In this document: positions 59,901 to 62,783 of the stretch, piece after piece
Layout of the letters: the number at the start of each line of letters is the position of its first letter
Numbering within the stretch: position 1 is the first letter of the stretch
Source of the DNA: Calliphora vicina
Taxonomy: Eukaryota; Arthropoda; Insecta; Diptera; Calliphoridae
DNA: 64,000 nucleotides
Direction: 5' to 3'
NCBI RefSeq assembly: GCF_958450345.1
Contig: NC_088784.1
Location: 65,373,747 to 65,437,746 of the forward strand
Made by a program: the position numbers and the translations under genes
The notes under the pieces: generated by a model
What the model was told of the DNA's origin: nothing
The model's database searches: none
Seen by the model: the letters and a program-made list of their open reading frames with translations, nothing else

Positions 59901-60135
59901 CAATGAGATGCCATAACCAACTTCATATATGAGATTTATATTATGTTTCCACTGAAATAGTCCAAAAGAGAGATAAAGATATAAATTAAACCATAAAATA
60001 CCAATGTTAAAATTAAAATTATTCTCACATGTAGGTCGTCTAAATTCACACACGTTGTGTAATTTGACCAGGATTTATTTGTTAACGGATGTTTGAACCA
60101 CTCGCCATTCGAATCGCACTCCTTGTGAGCATATC
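8843..60135 (-). CDS. Dh31-R: Calcitonin-like diuretic hormone receptor (family B GPCR), partial, 7 exons
   Basis: Seven minus-strand exons join in phase: 60135-60029, 59951-59860, 37474-37348, 37163-36937, 36824-36648, 36434-36311, 8971-8843. They encode about 327 residues: the C-terminal part of the hormone-receptor domain (Cys, Trp and Cys spaced as in family B ectodomains), seven hydrophobic helices, and the start of the cytoplasmic tail. Family hallmarks seen are EGFYLH at the end of TM3, GWGSP in TM4, a Cys-Trp pair in the second outer loop (HCWM), LLVPLLG in TM6 and NGEVIA at the end of TM7. From family knowledge this is a plasma-membrane receptor for the DH31 neuropeptide, coupling to Gs and cAMP and acting in fluid secretion and clock or gut signalling. 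The signal peptide and first ectodomain exons, and the end of the tail, were not found. The paralogue hector is the main alternative; family is certain, symbol less so. Confidence 0.85.
8972..10782. other. Intron, no gene seen
   Basis: AT-rich. 9110-9260 resembles the reverse of 34646-34720 (shared AAATCGGATGAAA and TTCTTAACAAAA), marking an old dispersed repeat; 10640-10780 shares the GTTAGTCnGATnTTATT block with 9122-9145. No element ends resolved. Confidence 0.5.
10783..11440 (+). pseudogene. Jockey-clade LINE, 3' fragment of reverse transcriptase ORF
   Basis: Reads YLGIHLDRRLTWKSRI then KPIWCYGIQLWGTAS, the conserved C-terminal part of Jockey-group non-LTR reverse transcriptases, after the catalytic FADD box. 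The frame is broken near 11100: the first frame ends in ...RMIAVAP and the homologous continuation (WFIKNANIHKDPNVPLVK) is in another frame. Reading continues to RLRRRDTADLIQ, then a 3' tail with AATAAATAAAAAATG near 11425-11440. Truncated at 5', non-functional. Related to the 38-39 kb LINE but not the same family. Confidence 0.8.
11441..12034. other. Intron, no gene seen
   Basis: Contains the ACTATGTTTACAATTTTGATAAGTTACCC block at 11570-11600, shared with 1100-1130. Otherwise unassigned. Confidence 0.45.
12035..12956 (-). mobile_element. Second Helentron-like family (GTCCGACCAT hairpin)
   Basis: Read on the minus strand it starts TTTTTATAACCTACACCACC at 12956 and ends near 12035 with GTGTAGGGTAT plus a degraded GGTCGG hairpin. 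ACCTACAC / GTGTAGGG are subterminal inverted repeats, as in DINE-1-type elements. The interior has two or more copies of a roughly 160-bp repeat carrying TATGGACCGATCG (12225, 12375). 3' ends of the same family occur at 42515-42562 and 63695-63760. Confidence 0.65.
12958..13353 (+). pseudogene. mariner transposase fragment (N-terminal part)
   Basis: In shifting frames it reads VREIVKATGISHGS and LNDHLD, the helix-turn-helix region of mariner transposases. It then skips to a degenerate 3' end finishing AAAAGTCACCGACTTATTGACCC, similar to the ends of the mariners at 41431-41448 and 61341-61358. Stops, frameshifts and loss of the catalytic domain show it is dead. Confidence 0.75.
13354..14430. 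repeat. Dispersed repeat (also at 44350-45490)
   Basis: 13640-14080 matches 44400-44706 plus 45316-45470: ATCTAAACTATTTG(A/G)GACACA, CCAAAATGTnAAATTTTGAC, GAGTTnTnnACAGAT and TTGTTGAAAAnnTGT occur in the same order. The 44-kb copy is split by a Helitron remnant, so this copy approximates the empty site. A short duplication (TGGGGCCTCTAAAAAAGG, twice) sits at 13530-13566. No gene. Confidence 0.65.
14431..15811. other. Intron, no gene or element recognised
   Basis: Low-complexity AT-rich DNA. Open stretches on the minus strand here are rich in Phe, Lys and Leu and match no family. Confidence 0.5.
15812..16462 (+). pseudogene. IS630/mariner-superfamily transposase fossil
   Basis: Plus-strand frames read NGDRYRTAIKNFLFENM, then a decayed DPGKMWFQ (family WFQQDGA), LTALDYF (family LTPLDYF), and at the end SALRQEKSYARNHF in one frame with KNHMPEIIF in another (family GGHMPEIIF). 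That order is the catalytic core and C-terminus of a common insect DDE transposase. Several stops and frameshifts are present. A GGGTGTTTTTTTT end lies at 15814, typical of the terminal repeat of this group. Dead copy. Confidence 0.75.
16475..17060 (+). mobile_element. Degraded DINE-like fragment
   Basis: GGGTATATGTATATAAGTTTG and TTTGTCATTCCG (16494-16525), CCATGTCCATCTCTG and TCAGACCATAG match the 5' two thirds of the 2208 element. The 3' hairpin is missing. Confidence 0.6.
18227..21024 (-). repeat. 31-bp minisatellite array of the right composite
   Basis: Mirror image of the 4075-6872 array with the same order of unit variants. Relative to the left array it has one unit more between the mirrored positions of 4004 and 5376, and one unit fewer between those of 5376 and 5892 (three rather than four ATTG units before the GTCGTC unit, 19438-19510). 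Total length is unchanged. Confidence 0.95.
21400..21588. mobile_element. Diverged MITE in right composite (copy of 3511-3699)
   Basis: Mirror of the 3511-3699 element (AAGGCAAA at 21400, GATTCGCCTT at 21579-21588). Confidence 0.6.
22087..22305. mobile_element. MITE in right composite (copy of 2794-3012)
   Basis: Inverted repeats GCGAATTTATATACCAGG / CCTGGTATATAAATTCGC at the ends; identical in layout to the left copy. Confidence 0.8.
23180..24080 (-). pseudogene. Tc1-like transposase pseudogene, minus strand
   Basis: Minus-strand reading gives, in several frames, KTYKALKVPDRISAKN, MNDEIYVLENFSLLPGQHF (family MDDETYV...LPGQ), FMVWQAICSCAK, FWPDLASCHYG, TTCSNKVTESTIKTLMEG and VHKFI before a stop at 23181. 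This is the DDE core and C-terminus of a Tc1-like transposase with at least four frame changes. The N-terminal piece (VKMISMLLESIGRTCPLIEN) lies at 23920-24060. The upstream end is cut by the palindromic MITE at 24088. A second copy of opposite orientation adjoins it (17258-23175). Confidence 0.75.
24088..24898. mobile_element. Imperfect palindromic MITE, about 0.8 kb
   Basis: Begins CACTGTCCAAC and ends GTTGGACAGTG. Arms match for about 240 bp each (ACTTATAGTCCA / TGGACTATAAGT, ATAATTCTGAAAGGGC / GCCCTTTCAGAATTAT, GGGGATCAT / ATGATCCCC) around a 300-bp centre containing GGGGTCAATTTGACCC. A related half lies at 42000-42262. It interrupts the minus-strand Tc1-like fossil; beyond it, 24905-24935 contains AGTACGCAC and TGGTCACTC, resembling the Tc1-like end. 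Confidence 0.7.
24899..25760. other. Intron, mostly unassigned
   Basis: 25065-25098 (read on the minus strand TTAAGGACTGAAATCGAAAA) is an inverted match to 17258-17285 (TTAAGGACTGAGATCGAAAA). The remainder is AT-rich with no gene. Confidence 0.5.
25764..25960. repeat. Partial MITE of the CACAGAGAAAA family
   Basis: TACACAGAGAAAATAGATTCG at 25762 resembles the ends of the elements at 53204-53456 and 60506-60750. No inverted partner is intact. Confidence 0.45.
26107..26550. repeat. Degenerate GTAGCA-rich tract
   Basis: Many scattered copies of TAGCAG, GTAGCA, GCTGCT and CTGCTAC in about 440 bp (for example AGTAGCAGTAGC at 26156, TACTGCTGCTGCTAGC at 26227, AGTAGCAGTA at 26259 and CTGTAGCAGTAG at 26439). 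It reads as a decayed hexanucleotide array. No open frame. Confidence 0.6.
26646..27776 (-). mobile_element. CAGTGGGG-ended DNA repeat, about 1.1 kb
   Basis: Forward it starts CACAGTGGGGCTGAAT and ends ATTCTGCCCCACTGT, an inverted pair. In reverse orientation its first 170 bp matches 48586-48713 (AAATAAATCTGGCATTT, AGTATTCGAGTTTAAGT) and it contains TAGGGTACCTTCGACATG at 27604-27621, the uninterrupted form of the site hit by the palindromic element at 48714. No coding sequence. Confidence 0.7.
27777..28261. other. Intron, no gene recognised
   Basis: AT-rich; short open stretches at 28047-28235 have no family resemblance. Confidence 0.45.
28262..28488. mobile_element. Palindromic MITE pair (GGATCGCGATCC core)
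   Basis: A 137-bp element (28352-28488) starts CTAAGGGTACTGCTAC and ends GTAGCAGTACCCTTAG. A half copy in opposite orientation precedes it (CTTAGGGCACTGCTATATA at 28262). Shared inner blocks are GTTCAATATATATTGA, the perfect palindrome GGATCGCGATCC, and ATAAATATCGCGATAT. Interpreted as two nested or tandem copies of a small inverted-repeat element. Confidence 0.7.
28685..28844. mobile_element. 160-bp MITE, ACATAGAGACGA ends
   Basis: Terminal inverted repeats ACATAGAGACGA / TCGTCTCTATGT; interior has TGACAnnAACCT repeats and GTTGTATTTTTGTTTGAC. No coding capacity. Confidence 0.65.
28845..30251. other. Intron with a DINE-like 3' end fragment
   Basis: 29265-29316 carries ATTCGG-TAGT-GCCGAAT followed by TTTAAATACCCTACATC, the inverted 3' end of a Helentron-like element. 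The rest is unassigned. Confidence 0.5.
31440..33490 (+). repeat. Tandem repeats of the Helitron body
   Basis: Alternating modules recur about every 115 bp: one with GTAATTTCTTCACCAATG, the other with TTTCTATAACAATGGACTT. Each is followed by AAACATGAAAT and separated by TTTTTGGTACTTTTT. Dimeric periods of roughly 230 bp occur from about 31440 to 33490, broken by the MITE at 32437-32928. Confidence 0.85.
32437..32928. mobile_element. MITE with 30-bp inverted ends, nested in the Helitron
   Basis: Starts CGAGCCCTTAGCGCCAAA and ends TTTGGCGCTAAGGGCTCG, flanked by ATAT on both sides (32433-32436 and 32929-32932; equally readable as a TA duplication with TCGAG ends). The ends continue as TTATCGTAAGCGAC / GTCGCTTACGATAA. 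The interior holds a piece of the CAGTGGTATAG family (32639-32850). 492 bp. Confidence 0.88.
34646..36247. other. Intron, mostly unassigned
   Basis: 34646-34720 continues an old dispersed repeat into which the hAT inserted. 35530-35582 is a DINE-like 3' end (GTGAAGGGTATTTAAGATTC, then GCCGAATATAGC and TTACTTGTT). Nothing else recognised before the exon at 36311. Confidence 0.5.
36311..36434 (-). CDS. Dh31-R: Dh31-R exon: TM6 and third outer loop
   Basis: 124 bp, acceptor TTATTTAG, donor GTGAGT. It encodes ATLLLVPLLGLQYILTPF (TM6 with the conserved LLVPLLG), a Pro-, His- and Asp-rich outer loop, and the first half of TM7 up to TASFQ. It ends in phase 0 and is followed by the 27.3-kb intron that holds the two inverted 5-kb repeats. 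Confidence 0.95.
36648..36824 (-). CDS. Dh31-R: Dh31-R exon: second outer loop and TM5
   Basis: 177 bp, acceptor ATTCACAG, donor GTAAGT. One base completes His, then 58 codons: CWMSPTSF in the second outer loop (conserved Cys-Trp), TM5 (ILVVPVCISMFLNLLFL), NIVRVVLLK at the cytoplasmic end, and a third inner loop with SCGPSRTVLQAF leading into TM6. The last two bases (CG) make Arg with the first base of the next exon. Confidence 0.95.
36937..37163 (-). CDS. Dh31-R: Dh31-R exon: TM3 and TM4
   Basis: 227 bp, acceptor TAATTCCAG, donor GTAAGT. It encodes 75 codons starting PFCVALHVILHYFLL; this Cys is expected to pair with the Cys of the second outer loop. TM3 ends in EGFYLHTVLV, the inner loop carries SEKKLVKW, and TM4 contains the invariant GWGSP. 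The exon ends with CA, completed by C of the next exon to His. Local composition is clearly less AT-rich than the surrounding intron. Confidence 0.95.
37348..37474 (-). CDS. Dh31-R: Dh31-R exon: first inner loop, TM2, first outer loop
   Basis: 127 bp, acceptor TTTGCAG, donor GTAAGT. After one base shared with the previous exon it encodes 42 codons: SLKCARITLHMNLF, the TM2 helix (TSFAANNSLWLIWYLVVM) and the first outer loop (PNSELLHESP). The RITLHMNLF motif is the conserved family B entry to TM2. It is separated from TM1 by the 22.4-kb intron. Ends in phase 0. Confidence 0.94.
37475..37979. other. Start of the 22.4-kb intron, no gene seen
   Basis: An open stretch at 37740-37955 (plus) has no family resemblance; no element ends seen. 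Confidence 0.45.
37980..39385 (-). pseudogene. Jockey-clade LINE, 5'-truncated, frameshifted
   Basis: Minus-strand reading gives reverse transcriptase blocks in order: NWKISQIIMIPKPGKD, SYRPISLLPCLSKLFDK, HQFGFREHHGTIEQVNR (39366-39094); then in another frame SAVFLDVAQAFDKVWHKG, AGVPQGSVLGPMLYLIY, TFADDTAI (catalytic FADD) and IHLDRRFTWRRH to a stop at 38115 after RLRRADLPPR. The frame break is near 39100. A 3' untranslated tail ends in an A-run (T-run 37980-37990 on the plus strand). The 5' end of the reverse transcriptase ORF and ORF1 are missing. It lies in the sense orientation of the receptor gene. Confidence 0.9.
39386..40620. other. Intron, no gene recognised
   Basis: AT-rich unassigned DNA. 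Confidence 0.5.
40626..41448 (-). pseudogene. mariner with deleted catalytic core
   Basis: Right end TTTAAAAAGTCGCGGACTTATTGACC, left end degraded (GTCAAAGAGTCTGTCCCTTTT). On the minus strand, mariner-like pieces read ADRRLKVREIV and LNDHL then jump to SPDL- and FPNLKK-like remnants (40790-40900). Same layout as 60418-61358. Multiple stops. Confidence 0.75.
41449..42268. repeat. Half copy of the CACTGTCCAAC palindromic MITE plus unassigned DNA
   Basis: 42015-42262 matches the right half of 24088-24898 (ACCATAAAATTCCACAATATAA, AGCTGGACTATAAGTTTG, GCCCTTTCAGAATTATAGGG, GGACAGTGTAAT). 41449-41760 shows nothing. Confidence 0.6.
42269..42562 (+). mobile_element. 3' end of the second Helentron-like family
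   Basis: Internal motifs GCGATCGGTTCATAATTAG and the tail with GTCGGGC-ATGACCGACCAT followed by ACTTTCTTACTTGTTTA match the reverse of 63695-63760. Truncated at the 5' side by the preceding MITE. Confidence 0.6.
42563..43725. other. Intron, no gene recognised
   Basis: AT-rich; a CAGTGGGACGAATTTTAC block at 43638 may be a fragment of a CAGTGGG-ended repeat. Confidence 0.45.
43726..43901. mobile_element. 176-bp MITE, CAGGGGCCAAATTAC ends
   Basis: 15-bp perfect terminal inverted repeats CAGGGGCCAAATTAC / GTAATTTGGCCCCTG. The interior is rich in CGATATCGAAT-like motifs. A diverged reverse relative is at 55556-55685. hAT-like ends, but no clear 8-bp duplication. Confidence 0.75.
44350..45490. 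repeat. Dispersed repeat split by a Helitron remnant
   Basis: 44400-44706 and 45316-45470 together match 13640-14080; the break falls after AAGAACAATCT. The insert is described separately. Confidence 0.6.
44804..45320 (+). pseudogene. Helitron remnant with helicase C-terminal fragment
   Basis: TCTATATATATAAAAATGG at 44804 is a typical Helitron 5' end; a second ACTATATATATAAAAAACC occurs at 45001. 45182-45318 reads in one frame PDWLGERAILASNNYDVNKL then QLKVPGETIKYKSIDTV. This is the conserved C-terminal block of Pif1-like helicases of Helitrons (family ERAILAPTN...LPGE...YKSIDTV). Upstream helicase and Rep domains are missing and no CTAG end was found. Internally deleted copy. Confidence 0.8.
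45585..45900 (-). pseudogene. RTE-like LINE, C-terminal end of reverse transcriptase
   Basis: Minus-strand frames read LKWNWIGHT, NPQSRRRIGRPSHTRRW and later LVTALCSWQE. This matches the family pattern (WIGHTLR...NPQGKRRRGRPRNTWRR...W...VDGLCS) of the RTE-group C-terminus. Frames are broken; about 300 bp survive. Confidence 0.65.
46060..47339 (+). mobile_element. DINE-like element without the 31-bp array, split by a solo LTR
   Basis: Starts TTTTTATACCCTTCACAC and ends with the hairpin ATTCGGC-AAA-GCCGAAT plus CTCTCTTACCTGTT. The body matches 2208-2660 and 6873-7187 directly (GATAGCGAAGTCGATATAGCC, AATGATAGATATTTCAAAG), so it shows the simple form of the family, about 660 bp, before the duplication and satellite expansion seen in the composites. 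Confidence 0.8.
46149..46761 (+). mobile_element. Solo LTR, 613 bp, 4-bp target duplication
   Basis: Starts TGTTACGAAATTG and ends AAAACGTAACA; TGTTACG / CGTAACA form the terminal inverted repeat. GTAT is duplicated on both sides (46145-46148, 46762-46765), and removing the LTR and one GTAT restores the DINE-like sequence. A TATAAATA box lies at 46440 and AATAAA at about 46648-46654. Four-base duplication fits Ty3/gypsy or Pao elements. Strand given by the TATA-to-AATAAA order. No internal region: product of LTR-LTR recombination. Confidence 0.88.
47340..48585. other. Intron, no gene recognised
   Basis: Very AT-rich, no element ends resolved. Confidence 0.5.
48586..51360 (+). mobile_element. 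CAGTGGGG-ended repeat carrying the palindromic element
   Basis: 48586 CAGTGGGGCAGAATCG matches the inverse of 27760-27776, and 48605-48713 tracks that element. It resumes at 50839 (TTCGACATGTAAAATTTC). The far end is not clear; similarity to the 26.6-27.8 kb copy (TCGGAAATTGACC, CCCAAAGTATTTTC and the AAAATGGTAT-type block) runs to about 51360. Confidence 0.6.
48714..50830. mobile_element. 2117-bp near-perfect palindromic (foldback) hAT-like element
   Basis: Starts TAGGGTGGCCCTTAATAAAC and ends with its reverse complement, flanked by a perfect 8-bp duplication GGGTACCT (48706-48713, 50831-50838). Paired positions sum to 99544, with centre 49772 and arms of about 1058 bp. Mismatches concentrate within about 120 bp of the centre; there is essentially no loop beyond TAAAATGAC / GTCATTTTA and AAAAATTATGATTTT. 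No coding sequence. Single arms of the family occur at 1-780 and 57960-58605. Confidence 0.93.
51361..51887. other. Intron, unassigned
   Basis: Less AT-rich than neighbours, with repeated CTGTCAC, TGTGACAGGT and CGGTTC motifs; no frame or ends recognised. Confidence 0.4.
51896..53836. mobile_element. hAT-like element, 1941 bp, 8-bp target duplication
   Basis: Terminal inverted repeats TAGGGTATTC / GAATACCCTA and a perfect 8-bp duplication GTAACTAC (51888-51895, 53837-53844). Both subterminal zones are packed with ATTCGAATAATTCG-type motifs (51930-52040 and 53708-53830). Interior 52650-53100 has short open stretches (for example FLRICKCVNHALPDF near 52935) that may be decayed transposase, but the match is weak. 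A MITE is nested at 53204-53456. Confidence 0.85.
53204..53456. mobile_element. 253-bp MITE with about 50-bp inverted ends
   Basis: TACACAGAGAAAACAGATTC at the left, inverse at the right, continuing as GTGATAGCAACCGAATTTG and CCAATCGAATGATT. Flanking TA on both sides (as part of CTACACAG / CTGTGTAG) suggests a Tc1/mariner-mobilised MITE. A second copy is at 60506-60750. Confidence 0.8.
53845..54744. other. Intron, no gene recognised
   Basis: AT-rich; 54270-54330 shares GGCATATTTTTGAATCTAATT with 26760 (part of the CAGTGGGG repeat family). Confidence 0.45.
54745..56100. mobile_element. Decayed hAT-like element, 1356 bp
   Basis: Ends CAGTGCTGTTAGG / CCTAACACCACTG are inverted repeats, flanked by GATGCACA (54737-54744) and GATGTACA (56101-56108), an 8-bp duplication with one mismatch. 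AAAATCGTCAAA motifs are repeated near both ends. Plus-strand frame 55039-55281 (TDEFCKTIKSFTPSHKLGN) could be transposase debris; not identified. Confidence 0.75.
55556..55685. mobile_element. Diverged copy of the CAGGGGCC MITE
   Basis: Starts CTGGGCCGAACTAGCGCATT and ends GCTCACGATAGCCAG; its reverse complement follows 43726-43901 (TTTCGATATTGAAGTT, AAAATTACGAT). Nested in the hAT at 54745-56100. Confidence 0.55.
56109..57955. other. Intron, no gene recognised
   Basis: AT-rich. Open stretches on the minus strand at 57219-57757 show no family match. Confidence 0.45.
57960..58605 (-). repeat. Single arm of the palindromic hAT-like family
   Basis: Matches the left arm of 48714-50830 from AATCGGTCAAAAAATGTTAAAG (48990s) to about 49660, including CGCCAGGCCATTAA, CGTAGGATACCGTTAACC and AATCGTGAAGGTCAAA. 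Ends at GGTTTTTATGAAACC where a Helentron-like 5' end begins (58606-58641, reverse: TTTTATACCCAACACCACC). Confidence 0.7.
58817..58969. mobile_element. 153-bp MITE with about 40-bp inverted ends
   Basis: GACCCCTTTCACAGTAGGCA and its inverse TGCCTAGTGTGAAAGGGGTC, continuing as ACTTAGTTGCGCAAGTCTCT / AGAGACTTGCGCAACTAAAT. Short 70-bp loop. No coding capacity. Confidence 0.75.
58990..59859. other. Intron next to the TM1 exon, no gene recognised
   Basis: AT-rich; nothing identified. Confidence 0.45.
59860..59951 (-). CDS. Dh31-R: Dh31-R exon: TM1
   Basis: 92 bp, acceptor ACTATTTCAG, donor GTGAGT, only 77 bp after the previous exon. It encodes 30 codons starting WKHNINLIYEVGYG and running into a hydrophobic stretch (SLVAILLSLAILGYF) that is the first membrane helix. 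It ends with two bases (AA) that join the A opening the next exon to make Lys, giving GYFKSLKC, the typical TM1-to-loop junction of the family. Confidence 0.92.
60029..60135 (-). CDS. Dh31-R: Dh31-R exon: end of hormone-binding ectodomain
   Basis: 107 bp between an acceptor (TTTACAG before 60135) and a donor (GTGAGA after 60029). It opens with two bases completing a codon, then 35 codons starting YAHKEC. KEC, GEW and NYTTC place it at the last conserved Cys and Trp positions of the family B hormone-receptor domain, just outside TM1. NKSW and NYTT contain likely N-glycosylation sequons. The exon ends in phase 0. An upstream exon is required; no convincing one was seen up to 64000. Confidence 0.88.
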
Positions 60136-60417
60136 CTGTAAATCAACAGAAACGAAAGCAAAATAAACAACAGTGTTTGTATTGAAATGCAAATACACAC
60201 ATCATCTATATTAGAAATGGACATTCAAATAAATCAAATGTTATAACCCAACAACACTTTGTGATTGAAGTTGTTGAATGTCATGAACTCAAAAATTTTC
60301 AACATTTATGATAATACAATATAAAGATCCGTCAGTTATCTAGAGACTTCGGAATGTTGAATTAAACATACATAAGGCCATCTTTAAATCCACTTCATTG
60401 TCTTGGCTTGAAAATCC

Positions 60418-61358
60418 GTCAAAAAGTCCGTGACTGTTTGAATGAAACACAGGTTTTTGGATTAAAAATAATTTTATTTTTTAACATAGTCTCCTTTGAG
60501 CTCTACACAGAGAAAACAGATTCGTAGTAGCAACCGAATTTGTTGCCAGTCGAATGATTCGGTTGCACACATGGAATTTTTCGGTTCTATCAACAAAACA
60601 TCAGTTGATAAAGAAGAATTTCGGTTGAAATATCCAAATTTCTGTTACCACTTCTAAAATTTTGTAGGCACAACTGTAAAATTCAATCACTAAGGTAGAA
60701 TCATTCGATTGGTAACAAATTCAGTTGCTATCACGAATCTGGTTTGTCTCCAATTTTTGTATTCCTTCCAAAACATAAGATTTGTCATCAAAATTGGTAT
60801 TTTTTTGATTTCATCGCTGCAGTCAAATCTTTTTTCGCCGAGACATTTCTTCAGGTTTGGAAACAAGATATAGTCACTCGGGGTTAAATCCGGAGAATAG
60901 GCAGGAAGAGTGAGCATTTGTGAGCTAACGCGGCAGCCATATTGCGGAAAGCTTTCTCTTTCCCAAGTGATCATTCAAAAATGAAATCTCTGATCTATGT
61001 GAGATAGCTATGGTTTTCACAATATCTCGCACTTTCAATCCCCGATTGGCCAACAGAATATCGTGATTCTTATTCACTTCCTCAACTCGGCATCCAGAAC
61101 GTTCGGCATTTTCCGTGCTTGTACGGCCTCGACTAAATTCAGCAAACCACTTATTTACTATTGAAATTTATGGTGCAGAGTTCCGATAGTATTTATCAAG
61201 CTTAGACTTTATTCGAGGGATGATTTTTTCCCCAACTCACGTCTAACACAAACTAAATGACGCAGCTAGTTAAAATTTTGACAGATGACTGTTAACATTA
61301 ACAGTGTCGTGCATTCTGTTAAGAGCCGGAAAATTCTAAAAGTCGCGGACTTATTGAC
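60418..61358 (-). pseudogene. mariner with deleted catalytic core and nested MITE
   Basis: Ends GTCAAAAAGTCCGTGAC and GTCGCGGACTTATTGAC are inverted repeats. Minus-strand frames read FSRGRTSTENAERSGCRVEE, HDILLANRGLKVRDIVKTI, NDHLGKRKLSAIWLPR, then skip to LTLPAYSPDLTPSDYILFP and NLKKCLGEKRFDCSDEI. This joins the N-terminal helix-turn-helix part directly to the YSPDL / SDY region. The middle of the DDD domain is absent, as in the 40.6-kb copy. The MITE at 60506-60750 interrupts the 3' part. Confidence 0.8.
60506..60750. mobile_element. MITE copy inside mariner
   Basis: Second copy of the 53204-53456 family: CACAGAGAAAACAGATTCG after TA at 60504-60505, inverted end CACGAATCTGGTTTGTCTC degraded at 60732-60750. 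Same internal order (GAAGAATTTCGGTTGAA, CAACTGTAAAATTCA). Confidence 0.75.
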
Positions 61359-61582
61359 CTAACCTCATATAAAAGGAAGAGAAAATACTTCAGTGTTTGA
61401 AGATAACAGGAAATCGGCCAACGAGGTTCTCTATGATACAAGATTTTTTTCGAGTTTTGCCAACTGAATTCATACCAACTTTATTCAGGCAAATGACAGG
61501 TACTGAACTGCCAGATTGGCTAGAGGATTATCGACATTTCTTCGCAATGACAAGCGTTAAGTCTTTATTATAAGCTTCTAAT

Positions 61583-61924
61583 GGCGCTACGAACAAAGTC
61601 CCCAAACTGAAAAAAACCGGCTTCGCATACTACAACTCTTTGCATTGCCGTCCTTCGGCCGGGCGCAAAAGCTTTCTCCTCTAGGGTGTATCAAAAACCG
61701 GCTTCGCCCAGAAAACCCAAGAGGAGAAAACCATAACGCCCCGCCGAAGACCGGCAATGAATAAAAACTTTTCTGAGCGAAGGCAGTTTTTGATACATCC
61801 CAGAGTAATTTCATTATGAATTAAATCCACTATTTTAGAAATGAAAATTTCGTTTTTGTTTTTTCCTATATAAAATTGTGGGGTCTTAATTTATTTGTGG
61901 TTTGGAGACTTTATTCGTAGCGCC
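61583..61924. mobile_element. 342-bp element, GGCGCTACGAA ends, 9-bp target duplication
   Basis: Inverted ends GGCGCTACGAACAAAGTC / GACTTTATTCGTAGCGCC, flanked on both sides by GCTTCTAAT (61574-61582, 61925-61933), a perfect 9-bp duplication. Nine bases fits a Mutator-like transposon. The interior is unusually GC-rich for the window and holds AAAAACCGGCTTCGC twice. An open frame on the minus strand is probably chance. Confidence 0.8.
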
Positions 61925-61933
61925 GCTTCTAAT

Positions 61934-62783
61934 TACTAAATATACTATTGTTCTGCAATTACTACGAATTTAAAACGAAGAAAAAGTTTTTGTTAATAAG
62001 TAGGGAGGGAATACATTCGAAGGTTTTTTAAATGCAATTTCCAACTAGACTGTTCTAAAATACATTTTTAAAATATTTTACTAAATAATTTAAAATGTTT
62101 GCTGCGTTTAGTAGTTGCGTGGGTAAAAAGGCAGTCAATTTTTAAATCGCATACACTTTTCCATATATCAACCACCCACACACTCGATTAATTTTAAATT
62201 AGAAAACAAGTTAAATGTGCAAAAGGTATTTTTCATGGCACAAAGGAAGTAATTTTATATTCACAACTTTTTTATGAAACAGTAATTTAAGTTTTATTTA
62301 AGGTCAACTAAATGATGTAATTTTTTTCTTATTTTAACAAATGTAGCTTAAATAAAATACACACAATTTGTTCACTTTCATCTTATTTAAGTAAGGGAAA
62401 ATTTTTCAGTGAGACTCATATGGAAGAAAGATGATCATACATATTTAAATTCTCCAAGGAAGTAATACTTATACATACATAAGTAGAAGTTAAATATAAT
62501 AATTTTGCTGTGCATCCACAGGAACTTAACTACTATTTTTCAGCATCACTAGGATATTTCATATGGCATTGAGATAATGCTGGTTACGAATTGTCAATAT
62601 CATTTTTCATATTTCATGCAAATGTCCTTCCAACTCTTAGATGAAATAACATTTTTTTATACAAATTTTTTTTCTGTTGTCTGTGAATTGATAGAAACTT
62701 TTTAATAATAACTATAGATGAATTTTTGAGAATTGAGAAATATCCACATATATTTACAAAAGTAAGCTTGTAAATAATTTATT
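61934..62783. other. Upstream intron, no gene recognised
   Basis: AT-rich; the missing upstream receptor exon was searched for on the minus strand and not found. Confidence 0.45.

Noticed and set aside
61587..61814. Minus-strand 75-codon frame with Pro, Gly and Arg
   Set aside because: Lies wholly inside the 342-bp inverted-repeat element 61583-61924; the unusual residues reflect its GC-rich repeats.
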